NCBI RefSeq assembly: GCF_963668385.1
Contig: NZ_OY764327.1
Coordinates: 2,604,001-2,668,000, forward strand
Length of the DNA stretch: 64,000 bases
Direction: 5' to 3'
DNA from: an uncultured Carboxylicivirga sp.
GTDB taxonomy: Bacteria > Bacteroidota > Bacteroidia > Bacteroidales > Marinilabiliaceae
How positions within the stretch are numbered: the stretch's first letter is position 1; each line of letters starts with the position of its first letter. The translations under genes and the position numbers were made by a program. Positions 16,815-26,310 of the stretch are shown here, piece after piece. Under the pieces are notes generated by a model, which searched no databases, was not told where the DNA came from, and worked only from the letters and a program-made list of their open reading frames with translations.

Positions 16815-18284
16815 TTATCTTGAATAGTTAGGAGCTTCCCTTGTGATAGAAACATCGTGAGGGTGACTCTCATTCATACCTGCATTGGTAATTTTAGTAA
16901 ACTTAGCATTGTGAAGTTCATCAATAGTGGCAGCACCACAATATCCCATACCAGCACGTAAACCACCAATTAACTGATAAATTACTTCGTAAAGTGTTCC
17001 TTTATATGGTACACGGGCTGAAATTCCTTCCGGAACTAATTTTTTAAGATCATCTTCCATATCCTGGAAGTAACGGTCTTTCGATCCTTGTTGCATAGCT
17101 TCCACAGATCCCATACCACGGTAAGCTTTAAATTTACGCCCGTTGTAAATAATAGTATCACCAGGAGATTCATCAACACCTGCGAACATACTACCAGCCA
17201 TTACAGCATGTGCTCCGGCAGCTAATGCTTTAACGATATCACCCGAATAACGTAAACCACCATCAGCAATAACAGGAACACCTGTTCCTTCTAAAGCTTT
17301 TGATACATCATAAATAGCCGAAAGCTGAGGTACTCCAACACCAGCAATTACACGAGTAGTACAAATCGAACCCGGACCAATACCTACTTTAACACCATCA
17401 GCACCCGCTTTAACAAGATCTAATGCCGCTTCGGCTGTAGCAATGTTACCTACTACAACTTCAAGGTTTGGATAACGTCTTTTTGTTTCTCGTAATGTTT
17501 CTAGCACTCCTCTACTGTGTCCGTGTGCAGTATCAATTACAATGGCATCAACATTGGCATCAACCAAAGCCTGAATACGCTCGAAAGTATCGGCAGTTAC
17601 ACCAACTCCAGCAGCAACACGTAAACGACCTTTTTCGTCTTTACATGCAAATGGTTTATCTTTTGCTTTTGTGATATCTTTATAAGTTACCAAACCAATT
17701 AATTTGTTATCAGCATCAACAACAGGTAACTTTTCAATTTTATATTGCTGAAGAATAGCAGCAGCTTTTTCTAAATCGGTACTTTGGTTAGTTGTAACCA
17801 AATTTTCGGTTGTCATTACTTCATCAATAGAGCGTTTCATATTGGGTTCAAAACGCAAATCGCGATTGGTAACAATACCTACAAGGTAACCGGCTTCGTC
17901 AACCACTGGAATACCTCCGATTTTGTATTCTTTCATTAAATCTAATGCCTGACCAACAGTACTTCCTTGAAGGATGGTAACAGGATTATAGATCATACCA
18001 TTTTCAGCACGCTTTACGGTTAATACCTGACGAGCTTGCTCTGCAATGGTCATGTTTTTGTGAATTACACCAATACCACCTTCTCGTGCAATTGCAATTG
18101 CCAAACGCGCCTCTGTTACCGTATCCATCGCAGCAGATACGATTGGTGTATTAACAACAATGTTTCTTGAAAAAAGACCGTTCAGTTTTACTTCCCTTGG
18201 GAGTACTTGCGAATAAGCAGGGATTAATAAAACATCATCAAAGGTTAAACCTTCCGTAACGATTTTATTCTCAGTAAATGACAT
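16815..18284 (-). CDS. guaB: Inosine-5'-monophosphate dehydrogenase
   Basis: A 489-residue enzyme of standard bacterial length. Visible: N-terminal [13 protein letters not shown], two CBS domains inserted at about residues 95-210, the phosphate/NAD loop region, and the catalytic loop [10 protein letters not shown] with the nucleophile Cys308, followed by the GYCGA flap segment. It oxidises IMP to XMP, the committed step of GTP synthesis, in the cytosol. The gene is transcribed alone, with a candidate promoter immediately upstream and its own terminator. guaA is not adjacent. Confidence 0.97.
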   Translation of the reverse strand: MSFTENKIVTEGLTFDDVLLIPAYSQVLPREVKLNGLFSRNIVVNTPIVSAAMDTVTEARLAIAIAREGGIGVIHKNMTIAEQARQVLTVKRAENGMIYNPVTILQGSTVGQALDLMKEYKIGGIPVVDEAGYLVGIVTNRDLRFEPNMKRSIDEVMTTENLVTTNQSTDLEKAAAILQQYKIEKLPVVDADNKLIGLVTYKDITKAKDKPFACKDEKGRLRVAAGVGVTADTFERIQALVDANVDAIVIDTAHGHSRGVLETLRETKRRYPNLEVVVGNIATAEAALDLVKAGADGVKVGIGPGSICTTRVIAGVGVPQLSAIYDVSKALEGTGVPVIADGGLRYSGDIVKALAAGAHAVMAGSMFAGVDESPGDTIIYNGRKFKAYRGMGSVEAMQQGSKDRYFQDMEDDLKKLVPEGISARVPYKGTLYEVIYQLIGGLRAGMGYCGAATIDELHNAKFTKITNAGMNESHPHDVSITREAPNYSR

Positions 18285-18316
18285 GGAACCTTGTTTTTGG
18301 GATTAAAAAATTTTGG

Positions 18317-18324
18317 CAAAAGTA
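18317..18324 (-). promoter_or_regulatory. Candidate guaB promoter (-7 element)
   Basis: TACTTTTG on the minus strand matches TAnnTTTG; a TTG lies 15 bases upstream (18340-18342). The transcript would start about 25 bases before the guaB ATG. The 15-base spacing is a little shorter than usually reported. Confidence 0.45.
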
Positions 18325-18523
18325 GTGAAAAATAATTCACAATAACATTGCTGAAGTGTTAAACTTGGTTTATTAAAAATATATAGACCAAATGGTCGAT
18401 GTTGATTTTTATCTTGAAAATTTTCTATGTTATTGTCAGTTCAATATGTAAAAAGAATAATGGCTGAAAGTGAAGTTTGGTCTATTAAACGATAAAACTA
18501 ATTAAAAAAAGATCATGAAGATC

Positions 18524-18558
18524 AAAAAAAAGCTTCCCTGAAATAGAGAAGCTTTTTT
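18524..18558 (-). terminator. Intrinsic terminator
   Basis: AAAAAAGCTTC pairs with GAAGCTTTTTT across an 11-base loop, about 40 bases downstream of the minus-strand gene ending at 18596; T runs occur on both strands. Confidence 0.82.
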
Positions 18559-18595
18559 AATTAATATTTGTTCACATTTAAAATGTGCTATTCTT

Positions 18596-20146
18596 TTATT
18601 GATGTTTAATGGAGAATGTTGACAGAACGCTTTTTTTATCAACTTTTATTGTTTTGATTGAAAATTGTTTTAAATGGTGGTCTAATTCATGCGCAATATC
18701 ATCTGTTACATTGACATATTGAAACAAGTTTGGGGTTGATAATTGCGGATGATATTTTTTAATGTCGTCGGAACTAATTCGTTGTGATAGTTGCTCGAAA
18801 GTGCCTGTTCCAATTATCCACATATCATCAACGATGGTAAGGTTGATTGTTTTTTCTTCGTGATTGTATTGTTCTCTTAAGGTATACCAGTTCGCTTTTA
18901 CCTTCTTAAACCATTTTAAATCGTATTGCAATATATCAAGAAGTATGTCTCCTTTTCTTTTGTTCGCAATTTTCAAAGCTATTTTAAAATCGGGCATATC
19001 TCTACCATTAAGGTCTCCATCGGTAATAGCAATAAATCCGTTGCTAACAGCATCTAGTACATCGTCATCAATGGCAAGAAGAGACAGTTTTGTATATGCA
19101 TTTTTTTCGTTGTTGTAACTGTCGGTATAAAGGCTTCGAGCCAGATGATATTGTAATTCAGATAAATTGTAATTGTATATGCAAATCGACTGAGCTTCAT
19201 CTGCTGGTAAAACTGATAAAATATCCTTGTCTAATGGCTGATAAAGTGTTTGTTTCTTCTTTGTAGTTGAAAGACAATTTACTTCAATCGAATTTGTCTT
19301 TTTATTTAGAGTAATCCAATGATGATCGTAGTAATTAAAAATTGCTGATAATGACATCATCTTATCATAGTAGTTATAAAAATCGCCTCTAAACATGTTA
19401 TAGAAACGAAATGGTAAACTTACAAACTCCTTACCTTGCATGTACATGATCAATGGGCTATCCTTACTTTTATCAACAATGGATTTAGGTATTGCAATCT
19501 TTTTTGATTTTTTATTTGATTCGAAACGACCTTGTTCAACCAAAGCATCCATGTATTTAATTGAGTTGATTGAATCCAATTTGCTTAATGAATCTATTTG
19601 ATGATAAAGTATTTCGTTATACTCATAATTATCTCTTTGGTCGATCTGGCTGTATACCTGATTAAATTCTTTTCGTATTTGAGGATCAACAGGCATTGTT
19701 TGTACAAATATCTTGATGGTATAATTTCCATCTTCCATTTTTACATAACCTTTATGAAAATACTCTCCTTTTAGTTTAATAAAACCGGGAGACATATTCT
19801 CAACTTCCAGATTCATATCATTTAAAATACTTTGCATATCCTCAAGAGAAGCTTCTTTTACTCCTTTTAATTTTAGAGAATATGTTTCGTGTAATCCGGC
19901 TTTGTTAGCATAAAAGCAAAGCTCATCCGTTTTATCAATAATAGGCATTAATGAAGACGGAAGGTATTCCGAGATAATATCTTCACCAGAGTCGTTTTTG
20001 AGCTGTTGGTTATTTAAATAAAAAGCAAACAGCAAACTATCGGAAGGGATAGTCTCCATCATTTGAACGGCATTGGTTTGCGCCTTGCTTAAAGAAATAA
20101 TTGTAAGGAAAAGTGAAAGGGTTAAAAAGTAATTTTTAATCTTCAT
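18596..20146 (-). CDS. Exported protein of unknown function
   Basis: A 516-residue protein. The ATG at 20146 starts a good signal peptide (MKIKNYFLTLSLFLTIISLSKAQ); a start 42 bases upstream would bury it. The mature part begins with an IPSDSLLFAFYLNN segment, and a similar LPADEAQSICIYNYN segment recurs in the second half, hinting at two related domains. This reminds me of DUF4836-like proteins of Bacteroidota, which have repeated modules opening with a similar 'IPadA' phrase, but I cannot confirm it. No catalytic motif is recognised. It stands alone with its own terminator; probably periplasmic. Confidence 0.7.
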   Translation of the reverse strand: MKIKNYFLTLSLFLTIISLSKAQTNAVQMMETIPSDSLLFAFYLNNQQLKNDSGEDIISEYLPSSLMPIIDKTDELCFYANKAGLHETYSLKLKGVKEASLEDMQSILNDMNLEVENMSPGFIKLKGEYFHKGYVKMEDGNYTIKIFVQTMPVDPQIRKEFNQVYSQIDQRDNYEYNEILYHQIDSLSKLDSINSIKYMDALVEQGRFESNKKSKKIAIPKSIVDKSKDSPLIMYMQGKEFVSLPFRFYNMFRGDFYNYYDKMMSLSAIFNYYDHHWITLNKKTNSIEVNCLSTTKKKQTLYQPLDKDILSVLPADEAQSICIYNYNLSELQYHLARSLYTDSYNNEKNAYTKLSLLAIDDDVLDAVSNGFIAITDGDLNGRDMPDFKIALKIANKRKGDILLDILQYDLKWFKKVKANWYTLREQYNHEEKTINLTIVDDMWIIGTGTFEQLSQRISSDDIKKYHPQLSTPNLFQYVNVTDDIAHELDHHLKQFSIKTIKVDKKSVLSTFSIKHQ

Positions 20147-20370
20147 TTGTAAGTTATAAGTTGATATTAGATTGAATGTTTTGTTCAAGTTTTATTTTGG
20201 GGGCGCAATGATACGAAAAATTGAGGTGTTAATAAAATTACAGTACAGGTAGTTGCATGAAATAATACGAGCTTGTATTGTTAAAATTACAGCTTTGCAT
20301 TATATGTTGTGTTATTCCAAATCGATAAAATGATACTTTTTGTTGCAGTGGATAGTATAAATTTGTTTTG

Positions 20371-20901
20371 CTATATCTTGCGTTTAGCGTTTTCCCAATC
20401 TTCGCGCCGTAGACCATAGAAAATCTCATCTTCATATCGGTCTTTTTTGAAGACTGTATTTTCGAATCGTGCTTCTAGTTTAAAGTTGTTTTTCTGTAGT
20501 ACTTTTTGTGAACCAAGATTCGATCCGAAAACACTAGCATAAATTCGATCTATATCATAGGTTGTAAATGCAAAATTGATGATTTGATTTACTGCTTTGC
20601 TAACAATTCCCTGGCCCCAGAATGGTTCTCCAATCCAATAACCCAGCTCTGCATTTTTTATGTGGATATCACCTTGGGGATGGATACCCACACCACCTAT
20701 AGCTTCATCATTAAATACAATGGCAAAGATATGAACCGGTTGATCTCGGTTGGCAAATTCGACAAAGGCTTTTCCATCCTCAATGGTATAAGGATGAGGA
20801 AATTGATTGGTTAAGAATTTAGCAATGTTCCAGTTGTTGGCATAGGTAACCAGGTTTTTTAAATCCTCTGCCTTCCATGGGCGAAGAATCAGTTTTTTCA
20901 T
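20371..20901 (-). CDS. GNAT-family N-acetyltransferase (RimJ/RimL-like)
   Basis: A 176-residue acetyltransferase with the layout of the RimJ/RimL group: LRPWKAEDLKNLV at the N-terminus, an LGYWIGEPFWGQGIVSKAV acetyl-CoA binding region, and the terminal IYASVFGSNLGSQKVLQKNNF. Members acetylate protein N-termini, aminoglycosides or small amines; the closest feel is the ribosomal-protein-serine-acetyltransferase-like set. Cytosolic. It is 24 bases downstream of the carbonic anhydrase gene on the same strand and may be cotranscribed with it. Confidence 0.88.
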   Translation of the reverse strand: MKKLILRPWKAEDLKNLVTYANNWNIAKFLTNQFPHPYTIEDGKAFVEFANRDQPVHIFAIVFNDEAIGGVGIHPQGDIHIKNAELGYWIGEPFWGQGIVSKAVNQIINFAFTTYDIDRIYASVFGSNLGSQKVLQKNNFKLEARFENTVFKKDRYEDEIFYGLRREDWENAKRKI

Positions 20902-20925
20902 TATTTAAGGTTAGGTTTAGTAAAT

Positions 20926-21552
20926 TTATTTTAAATGGTATATCTCCATTACACTGTCTAAAAGTTTTTCGAAATCAATCTCCAGATCAATTAGTTTGCC
21001 AGTATGTAAATCCCACACCCATCCATGAACCGTAATGTGACGATCGCGATATCCACGTTGAACTTCAGCGGTTTTAATCACATTCAAACATTGTTCCTGA
21101 ACGTTTAATTCAACCAGTCGTTTGTATCGCTCTTCTTCATCATTAATGGCATTAAGTTCATCTTTATGAATTCGATAAACGTCGCGTATGTTTCGAAGCC
21201 ATGGATTAAGTATGCCCAAATCTTCGGATTGCATAGCTGCTTTTACACCCCCGCAATAATAATGGCCGCACACCACAATGTGGTTAACTTTTAAATGAAC
21301 AACCGCATAATCAATTACCGACATGGCGCTTAAATCGGTGTTGGGAACCATATTGGCAATATTACGATGTACAAATACTTCGCCTGGTTTCATTCCCATT
21401 AATTCTTCGGCAGTAACCCTGCTATCAGAACAACCGATATACAATATGTCGGGATTTTGACCTTCCGAAAGATTCGCGAAATACTTCTCATCCATCTTTA
21501 GTTTTTCCTGAACCCATTCCTGGTTATTCTTAAATATCTGTTGTATATCCAT
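20926..21552 (-). CDS. Beta-class carbonic anhydrase
   Basis: A 208-residue enzyme with the zinc ligands of beta carbonic anhydrases: Cys and Asp-Arg dyad in GCSDSRV, then His and Cys in CGHYYCGGV. It interconverts carbon dioxide and bicarbonate in the cytosol, supplying carboxylases and pH control. It contains the usual FVHRNIANMV segment and is of normal length. The gene lies between a GNAT gene (24 bases downstream) and the GNAT-nitrilase fusion (84 bases upstream), all on the minus strand. Confidence 0.95.
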   Translation of the reverse strand: MDIQQIFKNNQEWVQEKLKMDEKYFANLSEGQNPDILYIGCSDSRVTAEELMGMKPGEVFVHRNIANMVPNTDLSAMSVIDYAVVHLKVNHIVVCGHYYCGGVKAAMQSEDLGILNPWLRNIRDVYRIHKDELNAINDEEERYKRLVELNVQEQCLNVIKTAEVQRGYRDRHITVHGWVWDLHTGKLIDLEIDFEKLLDSVMEIYHLK

Positions 21553-21636
21553 TGCTCTTTTTTAGTTTGATGTTTTAAATATAATATCTCTAATTTATGA
21601 TAACAAAAAATGAGTGTCAGGGTTGACTGAAATATG

Positions 21637-23175
21637 CTATTCTTCTGATTCTTTCTTTAAATGAGTAAGTGAGTAAAGATCTTTTCTTCTGTCTTTCAGG
21701 TTTTTTACACTTCCAAATTGGTTCAGCTCGAGCAACATTCCTAAATCAACATCGGCTATTAAAATCATTTCGGTGTTGGGGGTTGCTTCTGCCTTAATCC
21801 CATTGGTTGGAAATGAAAAATCACAAGGAGTGAAAACCATCGATTGGGCATATTGAATATCCATATTATGAACTTTAGGTAAGTTACCTACACTACCAGC
21901 TATTGCTACGTAGCATTCATTTTCGATGGCGCGGGCTTGAGCACAATGGCGAACACGCGAATAGCCGTTCTGTGTATCGGTTAAGAAAGGAACAAATAAA
22001 ATGTCCATTCCTTCGTCGGCTAATAAGCGCCCTAGTTCGGGGAATTCAACATCATAACAAATTAATATTCCTATTTTTCCACAATCGGTATCAAAGGTTT
22101 TAAGCTGGCGTCCGCCTTGAAGACCCCAAACCTTTGCCTCGTCGGGGGTAACGTGTATTTTTTCAAATCGCTCAACTCCGCCATCACGTTTACACAAATA
22201 ACCAACATTATACAGTTCGTTGTTAACTAGTTCGGGCATGCTTCCTGTAATAATATTGATGTTGTATGAAATGGCTAACTGTGAAAAACGTTGTACCACT
22301 TCTTCGGTATACTCAGCCAGTTTGCGGATAGCATCCGGTTCCGATAGGTGATTATATTCCGACATCAGCGGAGCATTGAAAAACTCGGGGAATAGTGCAA
22401 AATCGGATCTGTAACCCGAAACAGCATCGACAAAATACTCCACTTGCTGCATTACTTCATCTAAGTCTTTATACAAGCGCATCTGCCATTGTATCAAACC
22501 TAAACGAATAATGGATTTGGTAGTGGTAGCACTGGCTGTAGGATGTTCGTAATAGATGTTGTTCCATTCGAGCAATACTGCATATTCGTTCGATTCTTTA
22601 TCGCCTTCGAGGTAACCTTTCAGAATTTTTTTTGGATGAAAATCATTCGACATTTGAAAATCAAGAACCGGATCGTGAATCTCTTTTTTACGAACCTTAT
22701 CAATGTATTCTTTAGGTGTCATTTCTTCCGAATATTTGTGGAAGTTGGGAATTCGTCCTCCGAACACAATACTTTTCAAATTAAGCTTTTCGCAAAGTTC
22801 TTTACGGTAATCGTATAAACGTCGGCCCAATCGCAAGCCTCTGAATTTGGGTCGGATAAATACATCGATACCATAAAGAACATCGCCTTTGTTGTTGTGG
22901 GTGCTAAAGGTATAATTACCGGTAATGGCCCGGTAAGTATGACGATCGTCGAATTTTTTGTAATCAACAATAATGGATAAAGCACAACCTGCTAATTCGT
23001 TGTCGATTTTAATAGCGACTTGTCCTTCAGGGAATTTTTTAAGTAGAGCTTTTATGTGATCTTCACGCCAATAGGAGCCAGGCATGTTAGAGTAGGCCTC
23101 AATCATGGCATTTTTAATGTCTTCGTAATCCTCAATTTTCAGATATACTAACTCAATGTTATCAATTATATCCAT
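21637..23175 (-). CDS. Fused GNAT acetyltransferase and carbon-nitrogen hydrolase
   Basis: A 512-residue two-domain protein. Residues about 1-215 are a GNAT fold (IEDYEDIKNAM, IRPKFRGLRLGRRLYDYRKEL acetyl-CoA loop). Residues about 220-505 are a nitrilase domain with a full triad: E near 264 (LFPEFFNAP), K near 338 (FEKIHVTPDE) and C near 373 (ILICYDVEFPE). This exact fusion is a known conserved architecture in several phyla, but its substrate has not been established to my knowledge; an acylated amine or amide that is first acetylated, or vice versa, is the obvious guess. Cytosolic. It is 24 bases downstream of the MscS gene and may share its transcript. Confidence 0.93.
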   Translation of the reverse strand: MDIIDNIELVYLKIEDYEDIKNAMIEAYSNMPGSYWREDHIKALLKKFPEGQVAIKIDNELAGCALSIIVDYKKFDDRHTYRAITGNYTFSTHNNKGDVLYGIDVFIRPKFRGLRLGRRLYDYRKELCEKLNLKSIVFGGRIPNFHKYSEEMTPKEYIDKVRKKEIHDPVLDFQMSNDFHPKKILKGYLEGDKESNEYAVLLEWNNIYYEHPTASATTTKSIIRLGLIQWQMRLYKDLDEVMQQVEYFVDAVSGYRSDFALFPEFFNAPLMSEYNHLSEPDAIRKLAEYTEEVVQRFSQLAISYNINIITGSMPELVNNELYNVGYLCKRDGGVERFEKIHVTPDEAKVWGLQGGRQLKTFDTDCGKIGILICYDVEFPELGRLLADEGMDILFVPFLTDTQNGYSRVRHCAQARAIENECYVAIAGSVGNLPKVHNMDIQYAQSMVFTPCDFSFPTNGIKAEATPNTEMILIADVDLGMLLELNQFGSVKNLKDRRKDLYSLTHLKKESEE

Positions 23176-23199
23176 AGGTGTTTTGTGTGTTGAGTTTTT

Positions 23200-25089
23200 T
23201 TAATCTTTCTTTTTATTAATGTTTACAACAAAGCCTTCGGGCTGATAGTTTTCAGGGCGATATTCAGGAGGGATGGTGGTTGTGTTTCCATCTCTTGCTG
23301 CACGGTAGTGGGGCGATAAGATTTCAATACCTTTTTCGTTGCAAACGTCCTGTATATTTTGGTGAAGGCTGGAATAAATCAGAGCCTGTTTACTGGCTTG
23401 GTTGGTATATGCATTGATTTGATACGACACGTAGAAATCATCAAGCCCGGTTTGTAATACAAAGGGTTTGGGCGATTCAAGAATCATATTAGTGCGTAAA
23501 GCAGCTTCGATTAACGTTTCATGCATAAGTCGCCATGGTATATCGTAACCAATGGTAACCGTTGAGTGAATAATCAAGCCATTTTCTTTAGCAATGCTGG
23601 TGTAATTGGTGGTATTACCCGTTAGTACCGATGAGTTGGGAATGGTAATGATTTCGTTTTTAATGGTTTTGATTCGTGTAACCAATAATGATTTTTCAAC
23701 TACATCGCCAGCCACATCAGCAATTTTAATCCGATCGCCAATTTTGAAAGGCCGCATGTAAGTAATTACCAAGCCGGCAATCATATTGGCAATGGCCGAA
23801 GATGAACCAAGTGAAAATAAAATACCGATAAATACCGAAACTCCTTTAAAAATGTTGGAATCCGATCCTGGCAAATACGGAAAAATCATTACAAACATAA
23901 AGGCGTACAATAAAAACTTTACAATGCTATAGGTTGGCATTGCCCAGTCGGCATGAAAACCTGCTATTTTTAATTTTTCCGATTCTATTTCGTGAAAGAT
24001 GTATTTGATAAATTTTATCACATATCTCATCACCATATAAATAACCAATATGCTGAATAGGTTGGGCAGGTAATCCCAAACAGCTAAAATAACTCCTTTA
24101 AACGGAGACCAGATAAGCTGGAATAAAGCATCGGCCCAATGACGAGAAAATGGGAAGATGCTGAATACGATGGGTAAAGTAATGTATAGTAAAAGGATAT
24201 AAGTAAACCAACGAAGTAATCTCATAATAACTTCAATGGCTTTTACCTCTTGCTCAACGGTTAAAAAGGTATAATCCTTATAAGAAAGATTAATGAGCCA
24301 GCTATCTTTTTTAAGCAAAATAAGGTTCATTAGTTTTGTGTACCCTTCTCCAATAAGCCAAATGATAAGCCAGGTAATAAGTATTACCAGAACCACAAGA
24401 CCGATTCGCATCAGAAGTTTAGATAACTTGTTTTCTTCTTTTGCTTTGATTAACGATGCTCGCATAAGCTCAGTAACCTGATGGGCCAGTGATTTTTTAT
24501 TTGTACCATACCAAATGGCATCTGTTTCAGAGATGCTTAAAAGGATTGTTTCGTTATAAACAATGTCGTAATTGTTTTCGGAAGGATGAGTAAGAATTGA
24601 ATCCGGAACCAAATAATCGTTATCGTATAACTGTTCAATTTTTTTGTTGATGTTAATGGCTCTTTCGCGCGCCGTTAATGCACCGAATTTTGAGTAGATA
24701 ATAAAAATGGTGTCGTTGAGGGTTCCTAAAACCGGGAAACCTTCGGCTGTTTTACGGAGTGAATCTATGTGTGCAATCTTATCTTGTCGTCGTTGTTTGT
24801 CGGCAAGTTCAATGGTTTTAAGTTGATTCTGAAGATCTTCTTTAATGAGATTATCAGTTGTTTTTAGGCGTTTTATCTGAGCCTCTAATTCAAGTTTTTT
24901 TAACGAATCGGATGATCGTTGCTTATTAGCTTCAAGCAGACGTTCGCTAATGTCATTAAAAACATTGGTGTTGATGGTGTCTTTCGATAATTGTACACTA
25001 TCCGATAGTTGTATTGTGCTGTCGGTTTGCGCAATTAATATTGACATAGTGGCCAATAAAAGACCTATTAAGAAAGTTAATTTTTTCAT
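23200..25089 (-). CDS. Large MscS-type mechanosensitive channel
   Basis: A 629-residue protein, more than twice the size of E. coli MscS. It has a signal peptide (MKKLTFLIGLLLATMSILIAQ), a periplasmic region of about 200 residues with a Lys/Glu/Leu-rich coiled coil (about residues 55-110), then several membrane helices and the MscS core: pore-lining glycine/alanine-rich LGSSSAIANMIAGLVITY followed by the beta domain FKIGDRIKIADVAGDVVE and the C-terminal alpha-beta domain. It would open under membrane tension to release solutes on osmotic downshift. The large periplasmic part recalls MscK or MscM-type channels, which add a sensing input. Confidence 0.92.
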   Translation of the reverse strand: MKKLTFLIGLLLATMSILIAQTDSTIQLSDSVQLSKDTINTNVFNDISERLLEANKQRSSDSLKKLELEAQIKRLKTTDNLIKEDLQNQLKTIELADKQRRQDKIAHIDSLRKTAEGFPVLGTLNDTIFIIYSKFGALTARERAININKKIEQLYDNDYLVPDSILTHPSENNYDIVYNETILLSISETDAIWYGTNKKSLAHQVTELMRASLIKAKEENKLSKLLMRIGLVVLVILITWLIIWLIGEGYTKLMNLILLKKDSWLINLSYKDYTFLTVEQEVKAIEVIMRLLRWFTYILLLYITLPIVFSIFPFSRHWADALFQLIWSPFKGVILAVWDYLPNLFSILVIYMVMRYVIKFIKYIFHEIESEKLKIAGFHADWAMPTYSIVKFLLYAFMFVMIFPYLPGSDSNIFKGVSVFIGILFSLGSSSAIANMIAGLVITYMRPFKIGDRIKIADVAGDVVEKSLLVTRIKTIKNEIITIPNSSVLTGNTTNYTSIAKENGLIIHSTVTIGYDIPWRLMHETLIEAALRTNMILESPKPFVLQTGLDDFYVSYQINAYTNQASKQALIYSSLHQNIQDVCNEKGIEILSPHYRAARDGNTTTIPPEYRPENYQPEGFVVNINKKKD

Positions 25090-25430
25090 AGAGCCTTCTT
25101 AAACATTGATTAGTGTTGTGTTTATATATCACAAACGATTAGCTAATCAATTGGTTTATAGATTTAAGTGTAAATGTGTTTGTACTTAAGTTGTTGAAGC
25201 GAAATGTATGTAATAGTTTTAATTTGTCAACTTATATTGATGAAAATATTCACTCCTATTTTAATTAATTGAAAATAGAGCCATTAAACTGTTCAGTGGT
25301 GAACGTTGGGTGTTGATAATTGAACACTGATTGGGGAAGTGGGAAAATGCTTATGTACTGTTGTGTAGTGCTTTATATGTATTGGCTTAATGCTTGTTTC
25401 TAAGCTATCTGTAATTTTAAAAAGAAAGCT
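25090..25430. other. Divergent intergenic region
   Basis: 341 bases between the divergent MscS and TonB-C genes. I see no open reading frame, RNA gene or strong hairpin; a short dyad around TGTGTTTATATATCACA-like sequence near 25115-25132 is weak. It must hold two promoters but no convincing TAnnTTTG box was found on either strand. Confidence 0.5.
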
Positions 25431-26174
25431 ATGAAACGAATGGGATTATTTGTAGGATTACTTTTGCTTTCAGTGAGTATAATGGCTCAGCAAGAAAAAA
25501 TTAAGCAAAAGTTTATTGAAGAAACCAGAGTTGAAGCTCCGGTTTTTGAAGGGCATGAAATGATTACTGACATGAATGAATTTATGGTTGAAGAATTAAG
25601 TTTTTTAACCGAGGTGGATGCAAATGGGGTTGAAGGAATTGTATCCGTTCAGTTTACAATTGAACCTGATGGATCTGTAGTAAATCCTCATGTAATCAAT
25701 TCGGTTTCGAATATGCTTGATTATGCTGTATTAAAAGCAGTGAAAAAAAGTGATAAAATGTGGATGGCAGGTAAAGTAAATGGAGAAGCCATAACCATGG
25801 ATAAAACCATCTATGTTAAGTTTGATATTCCGGGAAATGAATCGCACGAAGAGTTGGCAAGAGAGAATCTGCAATTGGCTGTTAAACGCATTTGCATGAT
25901 TGAAAGCATTGAAAAAGATCTGTTCTTAACAGAATATAAGAAAGATAAAAAGGTAAATCGGAAAGCTAAAATGGCAGAGTCGTTTTTATGTCGTGCCGAA
26001 AAATATAGCCCTGATGAATTATCTATTTTATTTTGGCAAGCCCGATTGTTTGAACTGAAAGGTGATATGGATCGAATGAATGAGAAATTAAATCAGTATG
26101 AAGAATTGGCTGATGCCAATCGCTTTGAAGAGTATCTGTTAAATACAAACCAATTGGCAATAGTGCAATTGTAA
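25431..26174 (+). CDS. Exported protein with TonB C-terminal-like domain
   Basis: A 247-residue protein with a signal peptide (MKRMGLFVGLLLLSVSIMAQ). Residues about 35-135 look like a TonB_C domain: VEGIVSVQFTIEPDGSVVNPHVI, then LDYAVLKAVKKS, then a VKFDIP strand. There is no N-terminal transmembrane anchor or proline-rich spacer, so this is not an energy transducer but one of the free periplasmic TonB_C proteins common in Bacteroidota. The C-terminal 100 residues are helical and may form a TPR-like pair. Function unknown. A good terminator follows, so it is a single-gene unit. Confidence 0.8.
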   Translation: MKRMGLFVGLLLLSVSIMAQQEKIKQKFIEETRVEAPVFEGHEMITDMNEFMVEELSFLTEVDANGVEGIVSVQFTIEPDGSVVNPHVINSVSNMLDYAVLKAVKKSDKMWMAGKVNGEAITMDKTIYVKFDIPGNESHEELARENLQLAVKRICMIESIEKDLFLTEYKKDKKVNRKAKMAESFLCRAEKYSPDELSILFWQARLFELKGDMDRMNEKLNQYEELADANRFEEYLLNTNQLAIVQL

Positions 26175-26205
26175 TGGTTGATAAAATTTTGTGAAGGAAT
26201 TAGTA

Positions 26206-26236
26206 AGCAGAAGTATTGTAAGCTTCTGCTTTTTTA
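26206..26236 (+). terminator. Intrinsic terminator
   Basis: AGCAGAAG pairs with CTTCTGCT over a nine-base loop and is followed by T residues. Confidence 0.88.
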
Positions 26237-26310
26237 TTGAGTTAAAAAAAGAAGTAAAAAGTTTTTCTGGTTACTTTTATGCTTTTACGCATCAATCATA
26301 ATCAGATTAT

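Larger units (their letters stand above)
18285..18595. other. Intergenic region upstream of guaB with repeated operator-like motifs
   Basis: This 311-base stretch holds the guaB promoter candidate, the terminator of the downstream-lying gene, and three related sequences: TTGGTTTATTAAA (18366-18378), the near-palindrome GACCA-AA-TGGTC (18386-18397) and TTGGTCTATTAAA (18478-18490). ATAGACCAAA at 18383-18392 is the exact reverse complement of TTTGGTCTAT near 18477. Such GACC/GGTC dyads are typical of TetR-type operators. No open reading frame of substance is present. Confidence 0.4.
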
